The notes under the pieces: generated by a model | What the model saw: only the letters and a program-made list of their open reading frames with translations | Database searches by the model: none | Told to the model about the DNA's origin: nothing | NCBI GenBank assembly: GCA_963712565.1 | Contig: CAVQIP010000027.1 | Coordinates: 11,280 to 75,279, forward strand | Length of the DNA stretch: 64,000 bases | From: VAZQ01 sp963712565 | Lineage (GTDB): Bacteria; Pseudomonadota; Alphaproteobacteria; Rhizobiales; Xanthobacteraceae | Direction of reading: 5' to 3' | Program-made: the position numbers and the translations under genes | In this document: one piece after another, positions 53,426 through 62,634 of the stretch | Position numbering within the stretch: position 1 is the first letter of the stretch | How the letters are laid out: each line of letters begins with the position of its first letter

Positions 53426-53480
53426 TGGCACTTTTCTGCCGTGCCAACCGCGCTGAGCAATGTCGGCTATGAGGGGTAGA
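53426..53480 (+). repeat. Degenerate intergenic repeat with 6-bp hairpin, copy A
   Basis: TGGCAC (53426-53431) and GTGCCA (53441-53446) flank a 9-base spacer TTTTCTGCC, followed by AACCGCGC ... AATGTCGG ... AGGGGTA. A related copy with the same hairpin and spacing lies at 59901-59956. The two copies bracket the IS element and the tandem duplication. Confidence 0.5.
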
Positions 53481-53527
53481 CCGGCCGGCATATGCTCATT
53501 GCGAGGTTTTCGCATTTGACCCTGGTT

Positions 53528-55107
53528 GTGTGAAAACGCACTGAATTATTTGATTCGCGCTGTATGATTCCGCCGCGATTTGCGGAGGGATCAGATGAGG
53601 CGCTTCGTTGAGGGGGTCGATCGCGGGCAGACGACGCTGTTTCCCGAGTGCCTGGAGGACTGGATCGATGAGGACAATCCGGTTCGGGCGATCGACGCCT
53701 TTGTTGAGAAACTCGACCTCTCGGGCCTGGGGTTCGATGGGGTCGCTCCCGAGGCGACCGGGCGGCCTTCATATCATCCCTCTGGGCTGCTGAAGCTCTA
53801 CATTTACGGCTACCTCAATCGCGTTCAGTCGAGTCGGCGGCTTGAGCGTGAAGCTGGGCGCAACGTTGAGGTGATGTGGCTGACGTGCCGGCTCATTCCC
53901 GATCACAAGACGATTGCCGACTTCCGCAAGGATAGTGGGCCGGCGATCAAGCAGGTCTGCGTGCAATTTATCGAATTGTGCCGCCAGATGGGCCTGCTCG
54001 CGACAGCGAGCATCGCGATCGATGGGAGTAAGTTCAAAGCCGTCAACACCCGCGACAAGAACTTCACGCGCGGGAAAGTGGAACGGCGCCGTGCACAGTT
54101 GGAGAAGAGCGTGGCGCGTTATCTCGCGCAACTCGACACGGCCGACTTGCAGGAGCCGTCCGAAGAGCTAGCAGCGAAGACGGCCCATCTGAAGGAGAAA
54201 CTGGTCAAGCTGGAAAGCGAGATGCAGCGTCTGGCGGCGATGGAGAAGCTGATGCTGGCATCACCCGATCAGCAGGTCTCGCTCACTGATTCCGACAGCC
54301 GCTCGATGGCGACCAGCGGCCGCGGCTCCGGCGTGGTCGGTTACAATGTGCAGGTCGCAGTCGATACTGAACATCACCTGATCATCACGCATGAGGTGAC
54401 GAACGATGGCTCAGATCGAGCGCAACTCGCAAACATTGCCTCCCAGGCGAAGGAAGTCCTCGGCGTCGATGAACTCGAAGCCGTTGCCGATCGCGGTTAC
54501 TACAGCGGCGGGGAAATCCTCGCTTGCGATAAAGCCGGAATCGCGATTACGCTTCCCAAACCGATGACATCAGGAATCGAGGCAAAGGGTCGCTTCGGCA
54601 AGCAGGACTTTGTCTATCTTAGCGACGAGGATGCGTATCGCTGTCCGGCTGGCGAAAAGCTGAAGTACTACTATACCAACGAGGAGAACGGGCAGAAGCT
54701 GCGACGCTATTGGACAAATGCATGTCGCCACTGTGCGCTCAAGCAACGCTGCACCACCGGCGTGCAACGGCGCATCGCGCGCTGGGAGCATGAGGATGTA
54801 TTGGAGGCCGTACAGAAGCGCCTCGACAAGAACCCGCAGGCCATGCGGCAGCGTCGTGAGACGGTCGAACATCCCTTCGGCACGCTAAAAATGAGGATGG
54901 GGGCGACACACTTTCTAATGAAGCGTCTTCCGAAGGTTGCCACCGAGATGGCGCTGCATGTGCTTGCCTACAACCTCACCCGCGTGATGAACATTATGGG
55001 CATTCAGCCGCTGATGGCCGCGATCAGGGCATAGTCAAAGTCGGGAAAAATAGCTCGCGTCGCCACTTCCTCTAGTTCCGACCTCTTACAGGAAAACGTT
55101 TTAACAC
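53528..55107 (+). mobile_element. IS1182-family insertion sequence
   Basis: The element is defined by an intact transposase gene and imperfect ends: GTGTGAAAACG at 53528-53538, and CGTTTTAACAC at 55097-55107, which reads GTGTTAAAACG on the other strand (10 of 11 matches). Size is about 1.58 kb, normal for the family. The exact outer ends and any target duplication could not be fixed. It lies next to the left edge of the tandem duplication. Confidence 0.75.
53595..55034 (+). CDS. IS1182-family transposase
   Basis: A 479-aa DDE transposase with no frameshift, so it is probably active. The N-terminal domain reads FVEGVDRGQTTLFPECLEDW and PSYHPSGLLKLYIYGYLNRV. Catalytic residues fit SIAIDGSKFKA (first Asp), AVADRGYYSG (second Asp) and RETVEHPFGTLKMRMG (Glu). 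A zinc-like Cys cluster (ACRHCALKQRC) precedes the Glu. ATG 53595 with GGAGGG upstream was chosen over a TTG five codons earlier. Confidence 0.92.
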   Translation: MRRFVEGVDRGQTTLFPECLEDWIDEDNPVRAIDAFVEKLDLSGLGFDGVAPEATGRPSYHPSGLLKLYIYGYLNRVQSSRRLEREAGRNVEVMWLTCRLIPDHKTIADFRKDSGPAIKQVCVQFIELCRQMGLLATASIAIDGSKFKAVNTRDKNFTRGKVERRRAQLEKSVARYLAQLDTADLQEPSEELAAKTAHLKEKLVKLESEMQRLAAMEKLMLASPDQQVSLTDSDSRSMATSGRGSGVVGYNVQVAVDTEHHLIITHEVTNDGSDRAQLANIASQAKEVLGVDELEAVADRGYYSGGEILACDKAGIAITLPKPMTSGIEAKGRFGKQDFVYLSDEDAYRCPAGEKLKYYYTNEENGQKLRRYWTNACRHCALKQRCTTGVQRRIARWEHEDVLEAVQKRLDKNPQAMRQRRETVEHPFGTLKMRMGATHFLMKRLPKVATEMALHVLAYNLTRVMNIMGIQPLMAAIRA

Positions 55108-55222
55108 GGCCAAGACCCATATGCGACATGCGCTCACTTCGTCGGCAATGGCGAGCGGCGTCAGTGGTACGGTGAGGCCGAGCGCAGGAGCAGCCTCGCT
55201 CGGTGCAGCGGACGGCTACCGT

Positions 55223-57064
55223 TCAACTTGCCCTGCTGGTCGCAGGAGCCTGCCAGATAGGTGCGTGCGCGCTCTTCCGGATCGCGTCGTCACGGTGCAT
55301 GCGCGCGATCGCGGCTTCGCCGCCGGCGGTCGCGTGGTAGAGATCGAGCGCCTCGAATTCGTCGTCTCGTGGCGGCGCGATCGCGAGGTCCGTGTAGGTC
55401 CAGCGGTTCGGCGCCGCTAGCACTTCGTCGAGGATGGACTTGCATTGCCGATATACCGACCAGTAACGCCACATCTTGACGACACTCTCCCCGAGATAGC
55501 GCGGATAGAATAGGGCCGGATTCTCTCGCGGCAGGCCATCCCGACGGTCGCGGCGGAATTTTCGCCGAAATGCGCCGCCTTCGAGCGGATGAACGCCTTC
55601 GTATGCGCTCACGAGCTTGAACCACAGAAGCGTCGTCAGAGTCGTCTTCGGCCGTCCAAGGCGGCAGGCCGCGGCGCGGCACAGGATCGTGCGGATATGC
55701 TCAGGAGCGTAGAAGGCTTCCCAGGCCGCGCGATAGGCATCCTCCCATTCCGCATCCGACATTTTGGGATGATGCGCCACGCGATGATTGAGGTCGTACT
55801 TGTTCATGTCGGGGTCCATCGAGACCCCCTTCTGCCAAAGTACTTTGTGGTCCTCTGACCCGGGCAACGGAGTGAGAAAAAATAATTCGAGGATGTCGAG
55901 AGGCAGCTCACGCTTGATGATCTCGATGTCGCGCAGGATCGATGCCTTGCTGTCGCCAGGAAATCCGATGATGTAGCCGGCACAGGTGATAGCACCATGC
56001 TCGCGCCATTTCTGCAGCATCCGCCGGTAGTCAGTGATCTTGTTCTGGCGTTTCTTGGCCGCGATGAGATTGTCCGGGTTGATGTTCTCCAGTCCAATGA
56101 ACACTCGGCGGACGCCTGCCTGGGCCGCCTTCTCAATAAAATTCGGGATCTTGTGGCACAGCGTGTCGACCTGGATGGTGAAGCCAATCTTCGGGCAATC
56201 GCCAGCGCGCAACTCGATCAGGCGGTCGAACAGCAACTCCCAATCGCGGTTACGAGCGAAATTGTCGTCGGTGATGAAAAACCGCCTGATGTTCTGGGCA
56301 TAGTTCTCGCGGACAATCTTTTCAAGATCGTCCGGCGAACGGAATCTACTCTTGCGGCCCTGTACGTTGATGATCGTGCAGAAGGAGCATTGGTAAGGAC
56401 ATCCGCGTCCGAGATCCATGCTCGAGAGCGATCCGGAGGTTCGGCGTACGTGCTTTCGTGGCAGGATGGGCGGCGGCTGCCCTTGCAGGTTGGGGAGCTT
56501 GTCCATGTGATTGTAGAGCGGCGCGAGTTTCCCGTCCCATGCATCACGCAAGACCGCGTCGAACCGGCCCTCTTCGGCCTCGCCGGCAAAAAACGAAATA
56601 CCTAGCGCTTGCGCTTCGCGCATGTCCTGCGGCATTTCCGGCAACATCGCGATGCAGCCTGAAATGTGGAAGCCGCCGATGCAGACCGGCAGTCCGGCGG
56701 CAAGGAACGGACGGGCGAGGTCGACGGCGCGTGGAAATTGGTTGGACTGCACGCCGACAAGACCGATTAGCGCCTTGCCCCCCGCCTTGCGGATCTCTCG
56801 GATGATCCGGTCCGGCTGGACCCGCCGGTTGGTCTCGTCATAGGTATGCAGGCGGATTTCGACATCGGGTCCAAGCACATTCCGGCGGTGTGCATCCTCC
56901 GCCAGGCCGTTCAGGCATGCCAGCGTGTTGGAGGGAATGGCCGACCGGAACCATTGAATGGGATAGCCGTCGTCATCGTAGTGCGTCGGCTTGATCATCA
57001 CGAAATGGAAAAGCCGCCCTGCAAGAGCCGGAGAGATCAGTATTGCGTCGCTCCTTGAACCCAT
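55223..57064 (-). CDS. B12-binding-type radical SAM protein, copy 1
   Basis: A 613-aa protein. The N-terminal third (LIGLVGVQSNQFPRAVDLAR, LPVCIGGFHISG) looks like a cobalamin-binding-type Rossmann domain. The radical SAM motif CPYQCSFC gives Cys222, Cys226 and Cys229 (CxxxCxxC), after MDLGRG. The barrel continues with RRFFITDDNFARNRDWELLF, VRRVFIGLENINPDNL and ICxxY-like GYIIGFPGDSK, plus a 190-residue C-terminal domain. AAGGG lies before ATG 57064; a start at residue 23 (MIKPTHYDDD) is possible. The reaction is unknown. It differs from copy 2 by about three residues. Confidence 0.85.
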   Translation of the reverse strand: MGSRSDAILISPALAGRLFHFVMIKPTHYDDDGYPIQWFRSAIPSNTLACLNGLAEDAHRRNVLGPDVEIRLHTYDETNRRVQPDRIIREIRKAGGKALIGLVGVQSNQFPRAVDLARPFLAAGLPVCIGGFHISGCIAMLPEMPQDMREAQALGISFFAGEAEEGRFDAVLRDAWDGKLAPLYNHMDKLPNLQGQPPPILPRKHVRRTSGSLSSMDLGRGCPYQCSFCTIINVQGRKSRFRSPDDLEKIVRENYAQNIRRFFITDDNFARNRDWELLFDRLIELRAGDCPKIGFTIQVDTLCHKIPNFIEKAAQAGVRRVFIGLENINPDNLIAAKKRQNKITDYRRMLQKWREHGAITCAGYIIGFPGDSKASILRDIEIIKRELPLDILELFFLTPLPGSEDHKVLWQKGVSMDPDMNKYDLNHRVAHHPKMSDAEWEDAYRAAWEAFYAPEHIRTILCRAAACRLGRPKTTLTTLLWFKLVSAYEGVHPLEGGAFRRKFRRDRRDGLPRENPALFYPRYLGESVVKMWRYWSVYRQCKSILDEVLAAPNRWTYTDLAIAPPRDDEFEALDLYHATAGGEAAIARMHRDDAIRKSAHAPIWQAPATSRAS

Positions 57065-57154
57065 AGCTGACCCTTACTGCTTCCACGGGGTAGTCTCAAC
57101 TGACATCGACCCTACCGACGTGGCAATGAAATCCCTCCGGAATGGAGCATTGCA

Positions 57155-57319
57155 ATGCCGCTGCAGCGAGGCGAGGTCCAGGGTTACGACTTCAATCGGA
57201 TGATCGTTGAGTTCACGATGCTCAGTCAGGGCAAGGTAGTTTCATGCGCGATCAGTACCACGGCGATGGACGATCTTGAAGGTAGTCGTGACGTGAGGCC
57301 AGATCAGCGCGTAGATTAG
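57155..57319 (+). pseudogene. DUF1488-like small protein, copy 1, truncated by a nonsense codon
   Basis: ATG 57155 with GGAG upstream begins MPLQRGEVQGYDFNRMIVEF, continues through SQGKVVSCAISTTAMDDLEG, and stops at TAG 57317-57319 after 54 residues. In unit 2 the same codon is CAG and the frame continues to 90 residues. The rest of the coding sequence is still present downstream to about 57426, so this is a fresh C-to-T nonsense change, not a deletion. Confidence 0.7.
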
Positions 57320-57608
57320 TTTATGCGACTGCGCGAAGTAATTGAAGAGCGAGCATCGCGTAAGTTCTTCGAAGAGCAGGCCCAGGCCGACCGACCCGTG
57401 GTGTTGCGATCCAACGATTTTCATTAGATGATCGTTACACTCCCTCATCGAGAGCCTCCCCGATTTCTGAACTCGAAGGCGGCCACGGCGCATCGGCCCA
57501 TTATGTCGTCGACATGCGCTCACTTCGTCGGCAATGGCGAGCGGCGTCAGTGGTACGGTGAGGCCGAGCGCAGGAGCAGCCTCGCTCGGTGCAGCGGACG
57601 GCTACCGT

Positions 57609-59450
57609 TCAACTTGCCCTGCTGGTCGCAGGAGCCTGCCAGATAGCTGCGTGCGCGCTCTTCCGGATCGCGTCGTCACGGTGCATGCGCGCGATCGCGG
57701 CTTCGCCGCCGGCGGTCGCGTGGTAGAGATCGAGCGCCTCGAATTCGTCGTCTCGTGGCGGCGCGATCGCGAGGTCCGTGTAGGTCCAGCGGTTCGGCGC
57801 CGCTAGCACTTCGTCGAGGATGGACTTGCATTGCCGATATACCGACCAGTAACGCCACATCTTGACGACGCTCTCCCCGAGATAGCGCGGATAGAATAGG
57901 GCCGGATTCTCTCGCGGCAGGCCATCCCGACGGTCGCGGCGGAATTTTCGCCGAAATGCGCCGCCTTCGAGCGGATGAACGCCTTCGTATGCGCTCACGA
58001 GCTTGAACCACAGAAGCGTCGTCAGAGTCGTCTTCGGCCGTCCAAGGCGGCAGGCCGCGGCGCGGCGCAGGATCGTGCGGATATGCTCAGGAGCGTAGAA
58101 GGCTTCCCAGGCCGCGCGATAGGCATCCTCCCATTCCGCATCCGACATTTTGGGATGATGCGCCACGCGATGATTGAGGTCGTACTTGTTCATGTCGGGA
58201 TCCATCGAGACCCCCTTCTGCCAAAGTACTTTGTGGTCCTCTGACCCGGGCAACGGAGTGAGAAAAAATAATTCGAGGATGTCGAGAGGCAGCTCACGCT
58301 TGATGATCTCGATGTCGCGCAGGATCGATGCCTTGCTGTCGCCAGGAAACCCGATGATGTAGCCGGCACAGGTGATGGCACCATGCTCGCGCCATTTCTG
58401 CAGCATCCGCCGGTAGTCAGTGATCTTGTTCTGGCGTTTCTTGGCCGCGATGAGATTGTCCGGGTTGATGTTCTCCAGTCCAATGAACACTCGGCGGACG
58501 CCTGCCTGGGCCGCCTTCTCAATAAAATTCGGGATCTTGTGGCACAGCGTGTCGACCTGGATGGTGAAGCCAATCTTCGGGCAATCGCCAGCGCGCAACT
58601 CGATCAGGCGGTCGAACAGCAACTCCCAATCGCGGTTACGAGCGAAATTGTCGTCGGTGATGAAAAACCGCCTGATGTTCTGGGCATAGTTCTCGCGGAC
58701 AATCTTTTCAAGATCGTCCGGCGAACGGAATCTACTCTTGCGGCCCTGTACGTTGATGATCGTGCAGAAGGAGCATTGGTAAGGACATCCGCGTCCGAGA
58801 TCCATGCTCGAGAGCGATCCGGAGGTTCGGCGTACGTGCTTTCGTGGCAGGATGGGCGGCGGCTGCCCTTGCAGGTTGGGGAGCTTGTCCATGTGATTGT
58901 AGAGCGGCGCGAGTTTCCCGTCCCATGCATCGCGCAAGACCGCGTCGAACCGGCCCTCTTCGGCCTCGCCGGCAAAAAACGAAATACCTAGCGCTTGCGC
59001 TTCGCGCATGTCCTGCGGCATTTCCGGCAACATCGCGATGCAGCCTGAAATGTGGAAGCCGCCGATGCAGACCGGCAGTCCGGCGGCAAGGAACGGACGG
59101 GCGAGGTCGACGGCGCGTGGAAATTGGTTGGACTGCACGCCGACAAGACCGATCAGCGCCTTGCCCCCCGCCTTGCGGATCTCTCGGATGATCCGGTCCG
59201 GCTGGACCCGCCGGTTGGTCTCGTCATAGGTATGCAGGCGGATTTCGACATCGGGTCCAAGCACATTCCGGCGGTGTGCATCCTCCGCCAGGCCGTTCAG
59301 GCATGCCAGCGTGTTGGAGGGAATGGCCGACCGGAACCATTGAATGGGATAGCCGTCGTCATCGTAGTGCGTCGGCTTGATCATCACGAAATGGAAAAGC
59401 CGCCCTGCAAGAGCCGGAGAGATCAGTACTGCGTCGCTCCTTGAACCCAT
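57609..59450 (-). CDS. B12-binding-type radical SAM protein, copy 2
   Basis: A 613-aa protein nearly identical to copy 1. The changes I can see are Ile to Val at residue 8, one Cys to Arg in the C-terminal domain (TILRRAAACR here), and Pro to Ala near the C-terminus. The radical SAM cysteines (222, 226, 229) are kept. Both copies therefore look functional, and the duplication doubles dosage. The DUF1488-like gene diverges from its start region. Confidence 0.85.
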   Translation of the reverse strand: MGSRSDAVLISPALAGRLFHFVMIKPTHYDDDGYPIQWFRSAIPSNTLACLNGLAEDAHRRNVLGPDVEIRLHTYDETNRRVQPDRIIREIRKAGGKALIGLVGVQSNQFPRAVDLARPFLAAGLPVCIGGFHISGCIAMLPEMPQDMREAQALGISFFAGEAEEGRFDAVLRDAWDGKLAPLYNHMDKLPNLQGQPPPILPRKHVRRTSGSLSSMDLGRGCPYQCSFCTIINVQGRKSRFRSPDDLEKIVRENYAQNIRRFFITDDNFARNRDWELLFDRLIELRAGDCPKIGFTIQVDTLCHKIPNFIEKAAQAGVRRVFIGLENINPDNLIAAKKRQNKITDYRRMLQKWREHGAITCAGYIIGFPGDSKASILRDIEIIKRELPLDILELFFLTPLPGSEDHKVLWQKGVSMDPDMNKYDLNHRVAHHPKMSDAEWEDAYRAAWEAFYAPEHIRTILRRAAACRLGRPKTTLTTLLWFKLVSAYEGVHPLEGGAFRRKFRRDRRDGLPRENPALFYPRYLGESVVKMWRYWSVYRQCKSILDEVLAAPNRWTYTDLAIAPPRDDEFEALDLYHATAGGEAAIARMHRDDAIRKSAHAAIWQAPATSRAS

Positions 59451-59541
59451 AGCTGACCCTTACTGCTTCCACGGGGTAGTCTCAACTGACATCGACCTAC
59501 CGACGTGGCACAATGAAATCCCTCCGGAATGGAGCATTGCA

Positions 59542-59814
59542 ATGCCGCTGCAGCGAGGCGAGGTCCAGGGTTACGACTTCAATCGGATGATCGTTGAGTT
59601 CACGATGCTCAGTCAGGGCAAGGTAGTTTCATGCGCGATCAGTACCACGGCGATGGACGATCTTGAAGGTAGTCGTGACGTGAGGCCAGATCAGCGCGTA
59701 GATCAGTTTATGCGGCTGCGCGAAGTAATTGAAGAGCGAGCATCGCGTAAGTTCTTCGAAGAGCAGGCCCAGGCCGACCGACCCGTGGTGTTGCGATCCA
59801 ACGATTTTCATTAG
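59542..59814 (+). CDS. DUF1488-like small protein, copy 2 (full length)
   Basis: A 90-aa protein beginning MPLQRGEVQGYDFNRMIVEF, with KVVSCAISTTAMDDLEGSRD, then QRVDQFMRLREVIEERASRK and a tail ending VVLRSNDFH. Size and layout (a beta-rich start, CAIS strand, then a helical Arg/Glu-rich part) resemble small rhizobial proteins annotated as DUF1488, an uncharacterised family. The assignment is tentative. GGAG lies about 9 bases before ATG 59542. It is divergent from the radical SAM gene, sharing a 91-base promoter region. Confidence 0.6.
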   Translation: MPLQRGEVQGYDFNRMIVEFTMLSQGKVVSCAISTTAMDDLEGSRDVRPDQRVDQFMRLREVIEERASRKFFEEQAQADRPVVLRSNDFH

Positions 59815-60274
59815 ATGATCGTTACATTCCCTCATCGAGAGCCTCCCCGATTTCTGAACTCGAAGGCGGCCACGGCGCATCGGCCCATCATGTCGTAGTT
59901 TGGCACTTTTCGGACGTGCCAGCCGCGCCAACCAATGTCCGGTTTCGGTGTCAGGGGTATAGCAACCGCCGGTGGCTAACGTGCCAAGATCATCCGGTGG
60001 CGCAGGGGTTTCTTCGACACCCGCTTCCCCGCCAAAGCGCCAGGGAAGCGCTAGGGAAGCGTTTGACCGGCGGGCCGCCAGGGTGGGGCGCGGCCGGGGC
60101 CGCAAAGCCGCTGTACGGCCTTCCCTGGGGCAGGGCTAAGCAAGGTTCAGTCGGTTGACCAACGGATGCGCCTGGAATGCGGTGTCGGCTTTCGCCAACT
60201 GCGGACGTGCCGTCGCACACGTCCGGGGCAGCATGTGCCATGAACGGACATTCGCGCTCCTTTTCAACGCTGAG
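59815..60274. other. Intergenic region with repeats, no supported gene
   Basis: This stretch holds the end of duplication unit 2 and the hairpin repeat at 59901-59956. A GC-rich stretch around 60030-60130 has a short repeat (AGGGAAGCG twice at about 60045-60061) and Pro/Gly/Ala-rich frames on both strands. No tRNA-like fold was recognised. Confidence 0.4.
59901..59956 (+). repeat. Degenerate intergenic repeat with 6-bp hairpin, copy B
   Basis: TGGCAC (59901-59906), spacer TTTTCGGAC and GTGCCA (59916-59921), then GCCGCGCC ... AATGTCCGG ... CAGGGGTA. It aligns with copy A at 53426-53480, with roughly three quarters of bases matching. It lies directly after the tandem duplication. Confidence 0.5.
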
Positions 60275-60315
60275 CCGAAAAGAAAAACGGGAGCGCATCC
60301 GTCACATGCGCTCCC
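60275..60315 (-). terminator. Intrinsic terminator of the sulfatase locus
   Basis: On the minus strand a perfect 10-bp stem, GGGAGCGCAT / ATGCGCTCCC (60306-60315 and 60289-60298), with a 7-base loop is followed by GTTTTTCTTTT. It lies 28 bases after the end of the sulfatase reading frame and fits a strong rho-independent terminator for it. Confidence 0.85.
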
Positions 60316-60342
60316 TTTAGCGTTCTGGTCGGCAATAATCTT

Positions 60343-62033
60343 TTACTGACCTGGGCGGTTCTTGATCATCTCCTCGACCTTCTTCTTCACCGCTTCGAGG
60401 TTGAAGGACGCCGGGTCCTGCATCGGCGGATAGTCGATCGCCGTCAGCGCCAGCTTCGCGACATACTGCTGGACCAGGACGAAGCGCCAGAACTCACGGG
60501 CGAAGAAGTCGTTGATGTAGCCGCAAGCGCCAGGTGTTGAGGCGACTCGCCGCGAAGATGGGCGTGCGCTCGAACGGATCCTGGCGAATGTTGACCATGA
60601 CTGGCATGTCCGTGGTGATCTTTTCGCCGGGCCAGCCATAAGGCTGCGCGTAGAACTGGAACTTGAAGTTGTCGATGCGAACCGCGCCCAGGCTCGCGCC
60701 GCCGAAGTAGAAGAGCTCGTGGCGCTTGGATGGGCCTTTGCCGGTGAGGAGGTCCATCTGATTGTAGCCGTCGAGATGGTTCTTGTAGGTCCGGTCGCCG
60801 AGCTTCACGCCCTTCAGAAGCTGATCGGTGATGTTGGGGTTGCCGGCAGCAGCCATCAGGGTGGGGAACCAATCGAGGCCGGAGAAGATTCCGTTCTCGA
60901 CCGTGCCTGGCTTGACCTGGCCCGGCCAGCGGATGATGGCCGGCACGCGGAAGCCGCCCTCGCCGACGGTGCCCTTGGTGTTCTTGAACGGCGTCATGCC
61001 GCCATCCGGCCAAGTGAACACCTCCGCACCGTTGTCCGTGGTGAAGATGACGATGGTGTTGTTGGTCTCGCCGATGTCGTCGAGATGCTTGAGCAGTGCG
61101 CCGACGCTGTCGTCCATCTGCGCCATGCCGGCTTCTTCGAGACCGTAGTTCGTCTGGCTGTTCTGCATCGACGCTGTACTTCTTCGAGAGGAACGTCCAG
61201 ACGTGCATGCGCGTGGTGTTGTGCCAGACGAAGAACGGCTTGCCGTCTCTCTTGGCCTTGTCCATGAAGTCGCTGGATGACTTGACCAAGACTTCGTCGA
61301 AGGTCGTCATGTCGTACTTCGCCTTGAGGAACGGCAAGTCGTGCATGTTCGGCACGTTCGACATGTCCGGGAACGGCGGCAGCGGGCCTTCATCGACGAT
61401 CCTCTGCTTGCCGATTTTGCCCCAGCGCGGCATCTCGGTCGGATCGTCGTGATCGGTCGCATAGCTGTGGATCAGGCTGCGCGGGCCGTACGTGTTGTAG
61501 TAGTCCTCGTCGACCGGGAACGAGTACCAGTACGGATCGGACATCGCGTCGAGGTGGTACAGGTATCCGAAGAACTCGTCGAAGCCGTGCAGCGTCGGAA
61601 GAAACTTGTTCAGGTCACCGAGATGGTTCTTGCCGAACTGCCCGGTGGCATAGCCTTGTGCCTTCAGGACGGTGGCGAGCGTCACGGCCTGTGCCGGAAT
61701 ACCGACGTCGGCCCCGGCCTGCCCGACGGTCGTCAGCCCAGTGCGGATCGGCAATTCGCCGGTGATGAAGTTCGCTCGACCCGCCGTGCAGCTGGCTTCG
61801 GCATAGTAGTCGGTGAAGCGCATCCCTTCGGCTGCAAGCTTGTCGAGGTTCGGCGTCTTCCCCGACATGATGCCTTGATGATAGGCGCCGATGTTGAACC
61901 AGCCGACATCGTCGCCCATGATGACGAGGATGTTGGGCTTCTGTTGCTGCTGGGCGGAGGCTGGAACGCTCGCCGCTGTTAGCGCGGCGATCGATGCCAA
62001 CAAACCGAGCCAGATATATTTGGCTATCCGCAT
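60343..62033 (-). pseudogene. Arylsulfatase, disrupted by two frameshifts
   Basis: The gene starts at ATG 62033 (GGAGAT upstream) with a signal peptide (IWLGLLASIAALTAASVPAS) and the sulfatase start NILVIMGDDVGWFNIGAYHQ, with metal-binding Asp41-Asp42. The formylglycine motif is CTAGR at Cys82. After LSKKYS (about 61170) the frame shifts to NSQTNYGLEEAGMAQMDDSV. Near 60530-60545 it shifts again to GYINDFFAREFWRFV, ending AVKKKVEEMIKNRPGQ. Together the pieces make a full sulfatase of about 560 residues. Either the gene decayed recently or the sequence has indel errors. Confidence 0.8.
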
Positions 62034-62634
62034 GCTTGATCTCCTCTCGGCTGCCCGTGATGGGCCGACAGCCTGTGCCCAACTGCTCTCTCGATGCCAC
62101 ACGCGCGTCGACATCGGAACAGAACCGTTTGTGTCATGAATGCGGGAATCATGCGCCGCGCGGTTACAGGATGCACGCTGAGCGCATTGGATGCCGAAGC
62201 AGTTCGCGCGCGTTGAACCAAGACGCGCCGACCCATGCCTTCGAGATCAAGCATCACGTTCATCGCGACGAGCGGCTGCGCGGCGATGTCGGGGTCAAGC
62301 CAGGCACCGTCTTCGATCTCGGTGAGTGGTGAGGCCGTTGCCTGCGCCAGCGCCCGCGGCACCGTTACGCTCATCGCCGTTTGTGCGACCCAGACCGCCA
62401 AGCAATTCATGTCACACTCTCGTCGCCGAGACGGTGCCTGACTACCCCCCGCGGGGACTGCGTCGGTCGGCTCAATGAGCAGGCACGTTTGGTACGATTT
62501 GCGTTGCTGCAACGGACTTTTTGCAATCGTTGCTGGCGAAGCACAACGATAGTTAAATCGTTCTATCAATGTAGAAATCCGCCTTTATTGGATGCAATCG
62601 TCCTGCCCGGAGATTATTCGCTGGGGGGCGGGTC
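62034..62634. other. Divergent intergenic region between the sulfatase and SphA-type genes
   Basis: This stretch should hold promoters for both directions. A 181-codon minus frame overlaps it but is without motifs. A candidate plus-strand promoter at 62530-62558 is listed separately. Confidence 0.4.
62530..62558 (+). promoter_or_regulatory. Candidate promoter for the SphA-type gene
   Basis: TTGCTG (62530-62535) and TTAAAT (62553-62558) are spaced by 17 bases in an AT-richer patch 77 bases ahead of the start at 62635. The -35 is good and the -10 only moderate. Confidence 0.3.

Larger units (their letters stand above)
55124..57509. repeat. 2386-bp tandem duplication, unit 1
   Basis: This unit runs from CGACATGCGC at 55124 to ATGTCGT ending at 57509, where unit 2 starts with no spacer. 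It carries the radical SAM gene (minus) and a DUF1488-like frame (plus) with a nonsense codon. The two units keep an offset of 2386 bases over the entire radical SAM gene. Differences are scattered point changes plus a small indel near 57112-57126. Confidence 0.9.
57510..59896. repeat. 2387-bp tandem duplication, unit 2
   Basis: This unit abuts unit 1 directly, in the same orientation, and ends at ATGTCGT (59890-59896), the same heptamer that ends unit 1. After it the sequence changes to the degenerate hairpin repeat. It contains the full-length versions of both genes. Confidence 0.9.

Noticed and set aside
53528..59896. The IS1182 element plus tandem duplication as a composite transposon
   Set aside because: Only one IS copy is present, and the second side has no matching IS end. 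Duplication by unequal exchange or replication slippage fits better.
62024..62569. A 181-codon minus frame upstream of the sulfatase
   Set aside because: It overlaps the sulfatase signal sequence, has no recognised domain and contains the likely divergent promoter region.
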